From NCBI GenBank assembly GCA_023053575.1, contig JAKZAP010000007.1:22531464-22595463 (forward strand): a stretch of 64,000 nt of DNA, read 5' to 3'. Below, in pieces: positions 8,486 to 17,495 of this stretch (positions are counted from its first letter, which is position 1; every line of letters starts with the position of its first letter). Under the pieces are notes generated by a model that saw only the letters and a program-made list of their open reading frames with translations, was not told the origin of the DNA and did no database searches. Made by a program: the position numbers and the translations under genes. This DNA is from Branchinecta lynchi (lineage: Eukaryota; Arthropoda; Branchiopoda; Anostraca; Branchinectidae).

Positions 8486-11219
8486 ATGATGAATACTGCA
8501 GAGGTTATTCAGCTTTGTAAAAAGGTTATATCAAACAACAAAGCGGTTATACAAAGATTATCGCTATACACATATAATGAACTGCGGACTTATGCGAAAA
8601 TTAATAAAATCAAAACAAATGGAGCTAAGAAACATGAAATAACAAATAATATAATAAACCATCTTAATAAGTATATTTTGATAGCTGAAGATAAAATTAA
8701 AATTGAACGCAGAAACGAAAGAACTCATAATAAGAACAGACCATCCGACTACAAACCAGAACCGAGATTACGAACCATTCTGGAAGATGAGATAAAAGAA
8801 AATAATATCACCATTACAAAACTAAAACAAGAATACAATGATAACAAAGAAAAAGGGACAAGTGAATTAAAGAAATTTCTGAAAACAAGAACCTATCAAC
8901 TCGCGGAAACCGAGAAGAAGTACTAAAAAGAGTTGGAGAATACTATAATAATATTATTACCAAACATAAGATTCCGTACAGAAAAATAGAGATATCATAA
9001 GAGATCAAACAGAAAGACGTGATAACAGTAGACAGAAACCAATTGGTTTATCAACTCTCTTCATAAATAAGAAAAAAATCCAAGTAGAAAAATTAATTCC
9101 TGATCATTTATTTAGAACTGAAGAAGAAGAACAACCTACTATCTCTAGGGAAAATGAGAATTTGTACACTGTAAACGTATCAGTTGAAAGCAATGGAAGA
9201 GATGAACATACTCTTATTGCTTTTACTTTCGCCGATTTACAGCGGCGGATGAATGAACTTTATCAATATAGAGTTCAGTTCGTAACTCGTGTTATTTTCC
9301 ATCGACAGGAGAATGATGAAGAAGTAGTAGTATATTACAATAGTACTTCTTGGATTTTAAATAAAAATAGCATTCTTACTCATAATCATTTGGATGATAA
9401 TAACAAGAGACTTAGTTCTTTAAGTAATACCCCTCGATCTGGGCTACAATTTAGTCGGTATGAAGGAATTGATTATAGGATGACACGAATAGAATCTTAC
9501 ATGGGAGGAACGTTTAAAATACTGCCAGATTTCGTAAAAAATAAAAGAGCTTGCTTGAATATTGAAAATAACGACCAGAAATGTTTCCTTTGGTCTATCT
9601 TAGCAAATCTACATCCAGCTAAGGATCATCCGGAAAGAATTTCGAAATATAAACAATATGAGAACGAATTTGATTTCGAAGGGGGTTACCAACTTCCAAT
9701 GGATACTAAAGATATACACAAATTTGAAAATAGATACAACATTAAGATTTGTTTATTTCAAATTGAAAAAGAGAAAATTATCAGAAGTCATATACTAAAA
9801 GTACAATCAATGGCAAAACAGCTAAACATGTTATTAATTTATTGTATTTCGATAATCATTATGTACTGGTAAAGGATCTGAGCAGATTAGTTGGTCCTCA
9901 AATATCTACAAGACAAAAAAAGACATACCTCTGCAATTTTGCGGAAGGCATTTTACAAAAGAAGAACAATATGAAAAACATGAGAGTAAAAATAATTGCG
10001 AAGATCCTGATATTATAATGCCTCCTGAAGGTTCAAGTATACAATATAAAAATATTGCAAAACAAATGAAAGTACCTTATTGCATAATAGCAGACTTTGA
10101 GTCTTATAACGAAGAATACAATCAGGTAAACGGGAAGAAAACAATAAAAGTGGCCAAACAGAGACCATTTGCTTACGGATTTCAGGTATGCTGTTCCTTT
10201 GATACAAACCAGAACAATACTATGACTATTTCGGTGAAGACGCTGCAGAACATTTTGTTAAAACCGTTACAAAAGTATCCACAGAAATTGCAAACAAATA
10301 TGAAAGCAGACAAAGAAACCATACTTATACCAATGGAGAAATTACCGAAAAATGGAAAAATCTAATTGAATACGATTACCTTGTCACATCTGTACAACTG
10401 AAATCACTGAAAATCCTCACTTTGATCACGACCACATGACAGGAGAAGATAGGGGATTTGCTCATGCTGAATGTAATATGAAATACAGGATTCCTAGGCA
10501 TATCCCGGTAGTAATGCATAATTTATCAAAATATGACTCTAATTTATTTGTTAGAGAATTGATACCTGATAACGGAATTTTTGAAAGTGCAGAAAGTTTC
10601 ATCTCATTCTCGAAATCAATAAGTATTACAAAAGCGGATACGAAAATAAAATATGAGATGCGGTTTATAGATTCAATTAGATTTATGGCTTCATCTTTAG
10701 ACAAACTATCAGCAAATTTAGCAAAATGTGATTGCAAAGTACCTTGTAATCATCTAAGACAGAATTTCAAATTCACATCTAACAGCTTCAAAAATGACGA
10801 TGAATTCAAAGAAATAATTAAAAAAGGGGTATATCCCTATGAATTCGTAGACAGTTTCGATAAAATGAAATGTACAAAGTTACCACCAAAAGAAAGCTTT
10901 TATTCTAGGTTGACGGGGAAAGGTATTGACAAAAGTGATTATAAAAGAGCGGTATCTATATGGAAGCAATTTAACTGTGAAACATTACTTGGTTATCCCA
11001 AATTATATCTAAAAAGTGATGTTTTAATATTGTCGGATGTTGTAGAGAATTTCAGGAACGTTTGTATACATAATTATGATCTGGATCCACTTCATTACTT
11101 CTCAGCTCCAGGACTAACATGGGATGCTTTCCTAAAGCATTCGAAAGTAAACTTGCCGTTATTCTCAAAGGAAGACATGTATACATTCATTGAAAAGGGA
11201 ATAAGAGGTGGTGTATCCC
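8486..11219 (+). CDS. Protein-primed family-B DNA polymerase, N-terminal and exonuclease part, frameshifted, runs into gap
   Basis: Start at 8486 in a CCCCTATTAAATG context. The first frame has a SAP-like helix-extended-helix at residues 25-60 (NELRTYAKINKIKTNGAKK). From about 9525 a conserved pre-exonuclease region shows NIENNDQKCFLWSILANLHP, then KDLSRLVGPQ and a C2H2-type finger region near 9930-9990. The 3'-5' exonuclease follows: ADFES (Exo I, about 10090), a DHDHMTGEDRG zinc-associated segment, HNLSKYDSNLF (Exo II, about 10520) and YLKSDVLILSDVVENF (Exo III). GLTWDAFLKHSK and GIRGGVS mark entry to the palm just before the gap, so palm motifs A, B and C are not visible. Breaks lie near 8893, 8985, 9836, 9940, 10215 and 10380, all of the one-base-loss type. 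It would replicate the element from its terminal repeats. Confidence 0.93.
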
Positions 11220-11319
11220 NNNNNNNNNNNNNNNNNNNNNNNNNNNNNNNNNNNNNNNNNNNNNNNNNNNNNNNNNNNNNNNNNNNNNNNNNNNNNNNNN
11301 NNNNNNNNNNNNNNNNNNN
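11220..11319. other. Assembly gap (100 N)
   Basis: Exactly 100 N, the conventional filler for a gap of unknown length. It interrupts the polymerase gene just before its palm motifs. The true length could be several kilobases, because the rest of the polymerase, integrase, ATPase and protease are absent from the assembled element. Confidence 0.98.
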
Positions 11320-11549
11320 GATTAAAAAAAATTCAATCTAGTATACCCTTTATCAGACAACAAGGAACTGGAATATTTATGAATTGTGATGAAATGATTT
11401 CAAAATTATACACTTTGATAGGTAGCAGAGTAAACGGAAATACATCTGATGAGGTGAGAAATGAAGCTATTGATATTTTGGATTCGTTAATGCGAAATAA
11501 ATTTCTTACGAAGAGAAATTACAATTCAATATATAAAAAATATTTCTAA
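11320..11549 (+). CDS. Small conserved Maverick protein (5' end in gap)
   Basis: A frame open from the gap edge to a stop at 11547-11549, with an internal ATG at 11380. The predicted C-terminus is helical and charged (NEAIDILDSLMRNKFLTKRN). Short proteins of this kind, ending in a ...L...K.I.K... helix pair, precede penton genes in animal Mavericks, as I recall. The function is unknown to me. It ends three bases before the penton start codon, which implies tightly packed late genes. The frame upstream of the ATG may belong to another, truncated gene. Confidence 0.65.
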
Positions 11550-11552
11550 TAA

Positions 11553-12278
11553 ATGGTGTTGTTAAACATTGAAGGTAATGAAAGTATCATTGATATAACA
11601 TTTAGTCAACCAATCGAATTGAATCGTAATTGGGATTATGAAATAGGTTTGAATCAGTGTACTTTGTGGTATTCGTGGCATAATATAAGTGATAAATTTG
11701 GAAATAATACATTTCAATACAGGAAAGATGAAGATAATAATGCAACAGAATGGATGACTGTTACTATTCCTAATGGGATGTATAACGATGATTGTTTGAA
11801 TTATTTTTTGTCTCAGTATTTTGATACCCCAAAAGATAAATGTCACTATTGTAATTTCATCCAATCCAGCATCTATGAGATTTGTCATACTATTACAAGA
11901 AAAACATGTGTTTAGATTTAATAGTGACTTGTGTCAGATTTTAGGATTTGAGAAGGACAGTGAGATATCTAAGAAAATCAATGAAGGTACAAAGCTTCCG
12001 AATATAACAAGAAGCGTTGATAAAATTCAAATTCACTGCTCTCTTGTAAACAGTTCTATCGTAAACAAAAGTAAATCAGATGTCATTTGGACATTTGTTC
12101 CTAATACAGAACCGGGTTGTCAAATTGTTGAGAATCCTAGACAATTTATCTACCTTCCTATTAATACAAAAGACTTTATTTACTCCTTGAGAATGACAAT
12201 TACTGATCAGTTTGGGAAGACCCTATCGATTTGAATGGTGATAACGTTGGATACGTGCTGCATTTAAGAAAAGCTTAA
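11553..12278 (+). CDS. Penton (minor capsid protein, single jelly roll), frameshifted
   Basis: Start at 11553 in CTAATAAATGG. Visible conserved blocks in order: TVTIPNGMYNDDCLNYFLSQ (about 11749), a region with ILGFEKD (about 11937), IQIHCSLVNSSIVN (about 12027), IWTFVPNTEPGC (about 12087), LPINTKDFIYSLRMTITDQ (about 12160), and a last strand ending NVGYVLHLRKA before the stop at 12276-12278. These match the Maverick/adintovirus penton that forms the capsid vertices. The frame changes near 11825 and again near 12215, so three open segments together cover the gene. The total of about 240 residues is the usual length. It precedes the capsid-accessory and major capsid genes, the expected late cluster. 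Confidence 0.86.
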
Positions 12279-12310
12279 AGGATTAGTGAAATAAAATTAT
12301 TTACCTATAA

Positions 12311-12667
12311 ATGTTGATTAATAATAAGCGATTACTTTATAAAAGGCAATATGGAAGTGGAATCGGTAGTGTATTCAAAAACATTGTTAATTCCCAGTTA
12401 TTTCAAACGTCAGCAAAACAAATAAAAGATGGGGCTATGTCAATGTATAATAATATTATTAAACCGAGATTTGAGTTGTTGAAAAACAGAGCAATAGAAT
12501 ATGGGAAAGATCTGATCGATGTAAACAAGAAGGAACTCATTGATGTAATTGGAAACAAAAAATCGATGAAGGATCTTATCGGTACAAATAAAAGGATTTT
12601 AAACCAAAGAAGTCAGGACTTGATCAAAACGTTAATGACTGGCAAAGGATTAAAGATTCTGAAATAA
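12311..12667 (+). CDS. Small basic capsid-associated protein candidate (pVI/pX-like)
   Basis: An intact 118-codon frame starting in CTATAAATG. The N-terminus has a glycine-rich turn and amphipathic stretch (YGSGIGSVFKNIVNSQLF), followed by basic helical sequence and a second glycine motif near the C-terminus (MTGKGLK). Its size, basic charge and position between penton and major capsid protein resemble the adenovirus pVI/pX-like proteins reported in Mavericks and adintoviruses, which bind the inner capsid or disrupt membranes. That function is inferred from position and composition, not from a clear motif. Confidence 0.65.
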   Translation: MLINNKRLLYKRQYGSGIGSVFKNIVNSQLFQTSAKQIKDGAMSMYNNIIKPRFELLKNRAIEYGKDLIDVNKKELIDVIGNKKSMKDLIGTNKRILNQRSQDLIKTLMTGKGLKILK

Positions 12668-12697
12668 GTTTTATTTAATAATTTCTTTCTTATATAA

Positions 12698-14033
12698 ATG
12701 GCAGTAAATAAAGTTATCAGTCCGCAATGGAACATTTTTGATGAACCGCTTGTGGATGAAACAGTGGTTAAATATGAATTTAAAGAAATTCGAGAAACAG
12801 ATGTGAATGTATCTAATAAATCAGAGTTTGAATTCATAACAAAGAAATTAGATTCTTGGTTTTATCCAAGTGAAAGTTATCTTGATGTCAGTGTAAGAAT
12901 AGTAAACGAAGATGGGACTCCTATAGCTGCAACCGATGTTGCTACTTTAACGTATAATGGATTTAATTTATTCAGTACCGCTGAGTATGTAATAAACGAT
13001 GAATCGGTTGAAAAAATTAATCATGTTGGTATTACAACTACCGTTACAAAGTTGATTGAATACTCTGATGATTATTCTAGAAGTGCTGCAAGAAATCATT
13101 TCTGGTATAAAGATTATAATCAAGGGAAAGAAATCAATCCTGTAATTGCTTCGTTTACTGCAGGGGCTGCAGCAGTCAGGTTGACCAATAATGATAATTA
13201 TAATAAAGGATTTGAAAAAAGATACAACAGAACAAAGAGCAGTAAATTAGTAAATATGTATTTACCATTATCAGAACTGTTTGGATTTTTGAAAGGAAAC
13301 AAACGATTCTTCAGAGGTGCATCGCATAAAATATTTCTAAGAAGAAATGATGATAACAACATGATTAAGAAATGGAAATACTAATTTCAAAGTAGTCATC
13401 GAGTATTTATCCTGGAAGATCCCTATTGTAGCTCCTAGTATTGAAATGATGAGTAACTTAGAAAAGGGTCTTGCTAAGGATAAAAGGCATAATCTGATGT
13501 GGGAAGCATGTAATAGTTATAAAAGTGATGTTAGTCAGAATAAGGAGCACACTTGGAAAGTTATTTCTGAGAGAAACAATCCAACAAAAGTAGTTGTGAT
13601 GCTACAGAAAAATGAAAAGCATAACAATCAATTAATGAATAATATGGTGTTTGATCATATGACTTTAACAGACATAGAACTTAGAATTAATGGGGATAAA
13701 TATCCTGAAGAACCACTTAAATGTGATTTTAGCGATGATAAATGTAAATACTCAAATCTGTACAATAGGTTCATACATTTGGGTTATAAACAATTAGCAT
13801 TTGATACTGGTAGTGTTGTTAGTATAGAAGAATTTAAAGAAGTATACCCACTATTCTGTTTCGATGTTTCTAAACACGAGTCAAATATTTATAATGGAAC
13901 AACTGCTGATACTGAAATAAGTTTAACGTTGAAAGATAATCAACCCGTACCATACAATGTTTACTGTGTTATATATTATGAAAGAAAAGCTACATTAGAT
14001 ATTATCAATAAAAATATGTATGTGAGTTTGTGA
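12698..14033 (+). CDS. Major capsid protein (double jelly roll, hexon-like), one frame break
   Basis: Start at 12698 in TATATAAATGG. Conserved blocks of Maverick capsid proteins are evident: TLTYNGFNLFSTAEYVINDE (about 12947), LIEYSDDYSRSAARNHFWY (about 13051), LPLSELFGFLKGNKRFF (about 13264) and HKIFLRRNDDNN (about 13325). After the frame change near 13375 come EYLSWKIPIVAPS (about 13408), FDHMTLTDIELRINGDKYPE (about 13650) and FKEVYPLFCFDVS (about 13834). Together they make about 440 residues, the usual length. The product forms trimeric hexon-like capsomers of an icosahedral particle. It is the last plus-strand gene before the terminal-repeat gene, about 40 bp away. Confidence 0.92.
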
Positions 14034-14037
14034 GTCT

Positions 14038-14603
14038 GGATTTTTATTTAATAAAATCATCCCCTAATAAATGGAGTCCACAAAGGAAGTCTTGAATACA
14101 ATCAGAATGAATAAATACAATGAGACAATCAGGAAAGAAGAACTAGTTCTAGGATTGAAATATACTATTGTTAAAATGAGAATTGCTAAGACAAAATATG
14201 GTGATAAGTTGGTTGTAGTCATTAATCATAATGACAAACCATGTGATTTGTTTATAACACAGAAATATAATGCCATTGCTAACGAATTACTTTTAAAGAA
14301 AAATCTAGTTTTGCAGCCTATTGTACGCGAAAACAAGAACAAAGAAAGATATGTGGATTTAGAACTGTTTACTCAGTAATATTTGAATAAAAAAGAAGTA
14401 GTGTATATTGTAGTATTTTATATGTAGTAAAGGGTAATATTTCTCATTTCTTGTATCCTTTATTTTGGAAGTAAGAAAATAAAAATGTTCTTAAAAAGGG
14501 GGATAATTTGGTAAAAAGGATGTTAAAATTTAAGAAATTGATGTTAAAATGGGGTTTTGAAATTGGGGGGAGGGTGGAGTGGGAGCGGCGATCTTATACT
14601 ACT
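14038..14603. repeat. Right terminal inverted repeat (566 bp)
   Basis: Reverse complement of 6483-7044 with only four homopolymer length differences. It starts five bases after the major capsid stop codon and contains the small terminal gene. It ends TACTACT at 14603. Confidence 0.96.
14071..14379 (+). CDS. TIR-encoded small protein, right copy (intact)
   Basis: A 102-codon intact frame starting in CCCCTAATAAATGG and lying wholly inside the terminal repeat, so the element carries it twice, one copy pointing out of each end. The protein is lysine-rich. Its centre (YTIVKMRIAKTKYGDKLVVV, then CDLFITQKYNAIANELL) alternates like a small beta barrel, and KTKYG followed by a strand and a basic helix is reminiscent of OB-fold single-strand DNA-binding proteins. 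That reading is a guess by eye. Placement in the terminal repeats means it is copied with every replication end and could be expressed in double dose. Confidence 0.75.
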   Translation: MESTKEVLNTIRMNKYNETIRKEELVLGLKYTIVKMRIAKTKYGDKLVVVINHNDKPCDLFITQKYNAIANELLLKKNLVLQPIVRENKNKERYVDLELFTQ

Positions 14604-14609
14604 CCTAGG
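14604..14609. repeat. Right 6-bp target-site duplication (CCTAGG)
   Basis: Identical to 6477-6482 and directly abutting the right terminal repeat. Confidence 0.93.
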
Positions 14610-15319
14610 CTAAGCCGAAAAAGCGCTCAAAGTCGTAGGTACAAATCGAAAGAATGAGGAAAGACGGGGATTTCAGAAGTTTATATCGCATAAGGGAGCA
14701 TACAGAGTGCAGAGTAAGCAGAGTCCTTTAACAAAAATAGCATAGGATGTGTCAACAGAAATACACTGACAGGCGAAAGAGTGCTGGGGTTTAGAAATTT
14801 TCTCTAATGAAGGGTTATCTTCGGAGGCATCAAAATTGATGTTTAGCACTCGTAGCGATAGCCTCCCCTTGGAATTTGATGAAAATATGTGGGAAGGTCT
14901 GGCAGTCCTTGCTACTGCCCAATGTGTGGTTTTGTGTATGAGAATTTGTTTCATTTTATGCGTGAATTTTTGAATTTTGTGTGATTTCTTTAATTTTTGG
15001 GGAGGATGGTTGGTTGACAAGTTTAAAGAGAAGTCTGTTTGGGGTTAGGCAACTTGGAAGGTTCTTGCAGATACGCTGGAAGCAGAGGGAAGAGTATTTG
15101 TAGTTAGCCTCATCAGAAGAGTGCGATGGCCCTCGGACTTTAAGTACTATATATCATATCATGTCATGCAAATACATAGTATTAATTTATATAATATTCT
15201 ATACAATTGAAAACCAGTTTTGGCTGCATAAGAATTTTAATCGAAATAAATAATACCGTACGTAAATAAACTATTTACAACGAACTCGTGTTACAGCGTT
15301 AATTCGATCCTAAATACTA
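14610..15319. other. Spacer right of the Maverick
   Basis: No recognisable gene or repeat. A 115-codon minus-strand frame at 14673-15020 has no motif and is not supported. Confidence 0.5.
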
Positions 15320-15660
15320 GCCTAGTTTCGCGACGACGTAGCGCCTCTTTGAGAATACCGTGTATCGCGTCGCAGTAGTGTCAAGATGGCGCGGTGTCGT
15401 GTATTAGTATCAGTCAATCAAGCTCGAGTAATGCTGGATAGTTAATACCAGGTTAATGCTGACATGGTACATAGTACCACCACAAGGGTGTAGTGCCGTT
15501 TCGAGAATACCGTGTATCGTGTCGCACTAGTGTCAAGCTGGCGCGGTGTCCAGCTGGAGTAATGTCGGGTTTTCAATACTGACATTGTGTCGCGACGGCG
15601 TAGCGCCATTTCAAGAATACTTTGTGACGAGCTGATGTAGGGTCAGGCTGGCGCGATGTT

Positions 15661-15850
15661 CAAGGTTCAAGGTTTTTTTATTCTTACTTTATATAATACA
15701 TAAACATTAACAATACTATACTCTGCACTTACAATTATTTCAGGGTTTGAACCGGAGAGAAGAAAAACATCGAATGGTTCAGACCCTTCCATAAAAGAAA
15801 ATCAATGAAACGAAATCGACCCAACGCTGAGTAGAAAGATCACCGCACGA
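15661..15850 (-). mobile_element. Probable retroposon insertion in the satellite
   Basis: It begins CAAGGTTCAAGG then TTTTTTTATTCTTAC, resembling the reverse of a LINE/SINE A-rich tail, followed by unique sequence up to the next satellite block. Boundaries are approximate and the class is uncertain. Confidence 0.35.
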
Positions 15851-16269
15851 CATCGCTGACCTAATGTAGAGCTGGTTAGAGTAATATCGGGTTCTCGATG
15901 CTGACATACTGTAGCAATGGCGTGGGGCAGTTAGAATGCCGTGTGTCGTGTTGAAGTAGTATCAAGTTGGCGCGATGTCGTGCTGGCCTACTGTCGAACT
16001 GAAGTAATGTTGGATACTAAATGCTGACATAGTGTCGCGAGGGTGTGGCGCCGTTTCGAAAACACCGTGTGTCGTGTTGCAGTAGTATCAAGCTGACGCG
16101 GTGTCGAATTGTCGAGCTGTAGTAATGTCGGATTCTTTTTGCTGACATAGTGTAGCAAAGGCGTGGCGCAGTTTCAAGAATACCGTAGGTAGTGCCGGGT
16201 TAGTGTCAAGCTGGCACGGTGTCGTGCTAACCTAGCATCGAGCTGGAGTGATGTCAGCTAAATGCTGCC

Positions 16270-17000
16270 ACGAGTTACGTTTTTGGAGATATCATGGTAT
16301 GATACCACGGTCTAAAGTCGTTTTCGCAGTTACAGTCGTAGGTCTATCTGATACCACGGTCAAAAGGCTTTTTTGCAGTCATCGTGGTATCTGGCCAGTT
16401 ACCATGATATTTGAGAAAGTTATCTCACTTTCTTCATCACCAACCCAAGAGCCTAGGATTTTGTCAAATTGGCGGGAAAGAAGTTTGACACTTATGATGA
16501 GAGTGGATTTCAGTTTTTCTTTTGGGATGACTTCTAAAAGCGCAAATTAGGCATTTGTCCATTTTGCAAAGCAACCATTGTATCCAGGTAGTATCAAATA
16601 CCACGGTAACTGCAAAAAAGACAAAATGCAGATCCAGTTACCGTGGTGTCAGGCAGAGGCGTTGCTAGCCCAAAATCTTTGGGGAGGGGCGAGGTTTTTA
16701 CCGACCGGCTGCTCTTTTTGCAGGAAAAACGACCGCTTTCAACACAAAACGACAGTTTTTGACGAAAAATCGAGTGATTTTAAGGAAAACCGACTGTTTT
16801 TGTTTGATGAAAAAGTCAACTGATTCTCAGAAAAACCGACTGTTTTCATGGAAAAATCAACTTTTTTTTTACAAAACAACGCGGCGCTTCGCGCCGATTC
16901 GGTTATTTTTCACCGACTCGCCGACAACATTGGGGGGGGGGGGGGGCCCATACGTGACGCCCCTGGTGTCAGATAACATGGTATCTGCAAAAACGCAACT
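16270..17000. repeat. Inverted-repeat cluster around ACCACGGT motifs
   Basis: ATACCACGGT and its complement recur at 16309, 16350, 16389 and 16597. ACCACGGTAACTG (about 16599) is the exact inverse of CAGTTACCGTGGT (about 16635), giving a 13-bp stem. The hAT MITE at 16654-16965 is inserted in it. Probably an older palindromic MITE. Confidence 0.55.
16654..16965. mobile_element. Non-autonomous hAT element (AAACAGTCGG-rich MITE)
   Basis: Inverted ends CAGAGGCGTTGCTAG and CGTGACGCCCCTG are flanked by an 8-bp duplication, GTGTCAGG at 16646-16653 and GTGTCAGA at 16966-16973 (7 of 8 equal). The interior repeats AAAACCGACTGTTTT-type segments. CAG..GGCGT ends and 8-bp duplications are typical of hAT. 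Related debris lies at 23578-23690 and 56205-56390. Confidence 0.8.
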
Positions 17001-17164
17001 ATGTTATCGTGAAGGCGTAGTCTCATTTTAATGGTCTGAAAGTATCCGGTGATACACAAATCCTGTACAAGCGGAACAGGAGCTACTCGTCAAACAAATC
17101 ATTTCAAGAAAATCGTATGACGTGCTGCGGCAGTGTCAAGCTGGCGCGGTGTCGTGCTGATCTA

Positions 17165-17495
17165 GGGGACGTTCTCGCGTGGATGGCTGTAGCGCTGAAC
17201 GGGTGATCCCGTCCACGCGAAATGAGAAAATCGATCGGGCGTTGAACGGTGAGGAAGATAGGTTCCTTCCACGCGAAAATGCCCATTCATTTGGATGGGA
17301 GCATATGAGTGGGAAGGTCCACAGAATATCCCCGTTCATCTCCACTGCCCTCGGAGCGGTTTTGAACGGGAGGCGTCCATCGAGCTGCATGGGCCGTTCA
17401 CCTGTTCATCCGTACACGTGAAAATGACAAAAAGACCGACGGCATCCACGCGAAAAATGTCCGTCCAGCTCGACGGGAGGGGTCCCTCTTGTATC
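17165..17495. repeat. Element with repeated CCACGCGAAAATG motifs
   Basis: TCCACGCGAAA occurs at about 17212, 17269 and 17449, a diverged TACACGTGAAAATG at about 17412, and the inverse TTCTCGCGTGGA at about 17173. GAACGGG / TGAACGG motifs recur between them. The strand symmetry suggests a terminal-inverted-repeat MITE inside the satellite. The frames open here on both strands are by-products of GC-rich composition. Confidence 0.5.

Larger units (their letters stand above)
6483..14603 (+). mobile_element. Maverick/Polinton DNA transposon (virus-like)
   Basis: An 8121-bp element as assembled, with terminal repeats of 562 and 566 bp, AG termini and a 6-bp target duplication. It encodes a protein-primed family-B DNA polymerase, penton and a double-jelly-roll major capsid protein, the core set that defines this superfamily and the related adintoviruses. 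The usual size is 15-20 kb. The missing integrase, packaging ATPase and cysteine protease, together with the polymerase C-terminus, most likely lie in the 100-N gap at 11220-11319. Its AT content and A-rich codons differ clearly from the flanking repeats. Identification is secure, but I do not assign a named family. Confidence 0.96.

Noticed and set aside
10462..10737. 91-codon ORF on the minus strand
   Set aside because: Antisense shadow of the polymerase exonuclease region.
11208..11341. Apparent reading frames running through the N gap
   Set aside because: The frame relation across 100 filler Ns is meaningless. The two sides are annotated as different genes.
11562..11888. 108-codon ORF on the minus strand
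   Set aside because: It is the antisense shadow of the penton gene, which has clear family motifs on the plus strand.
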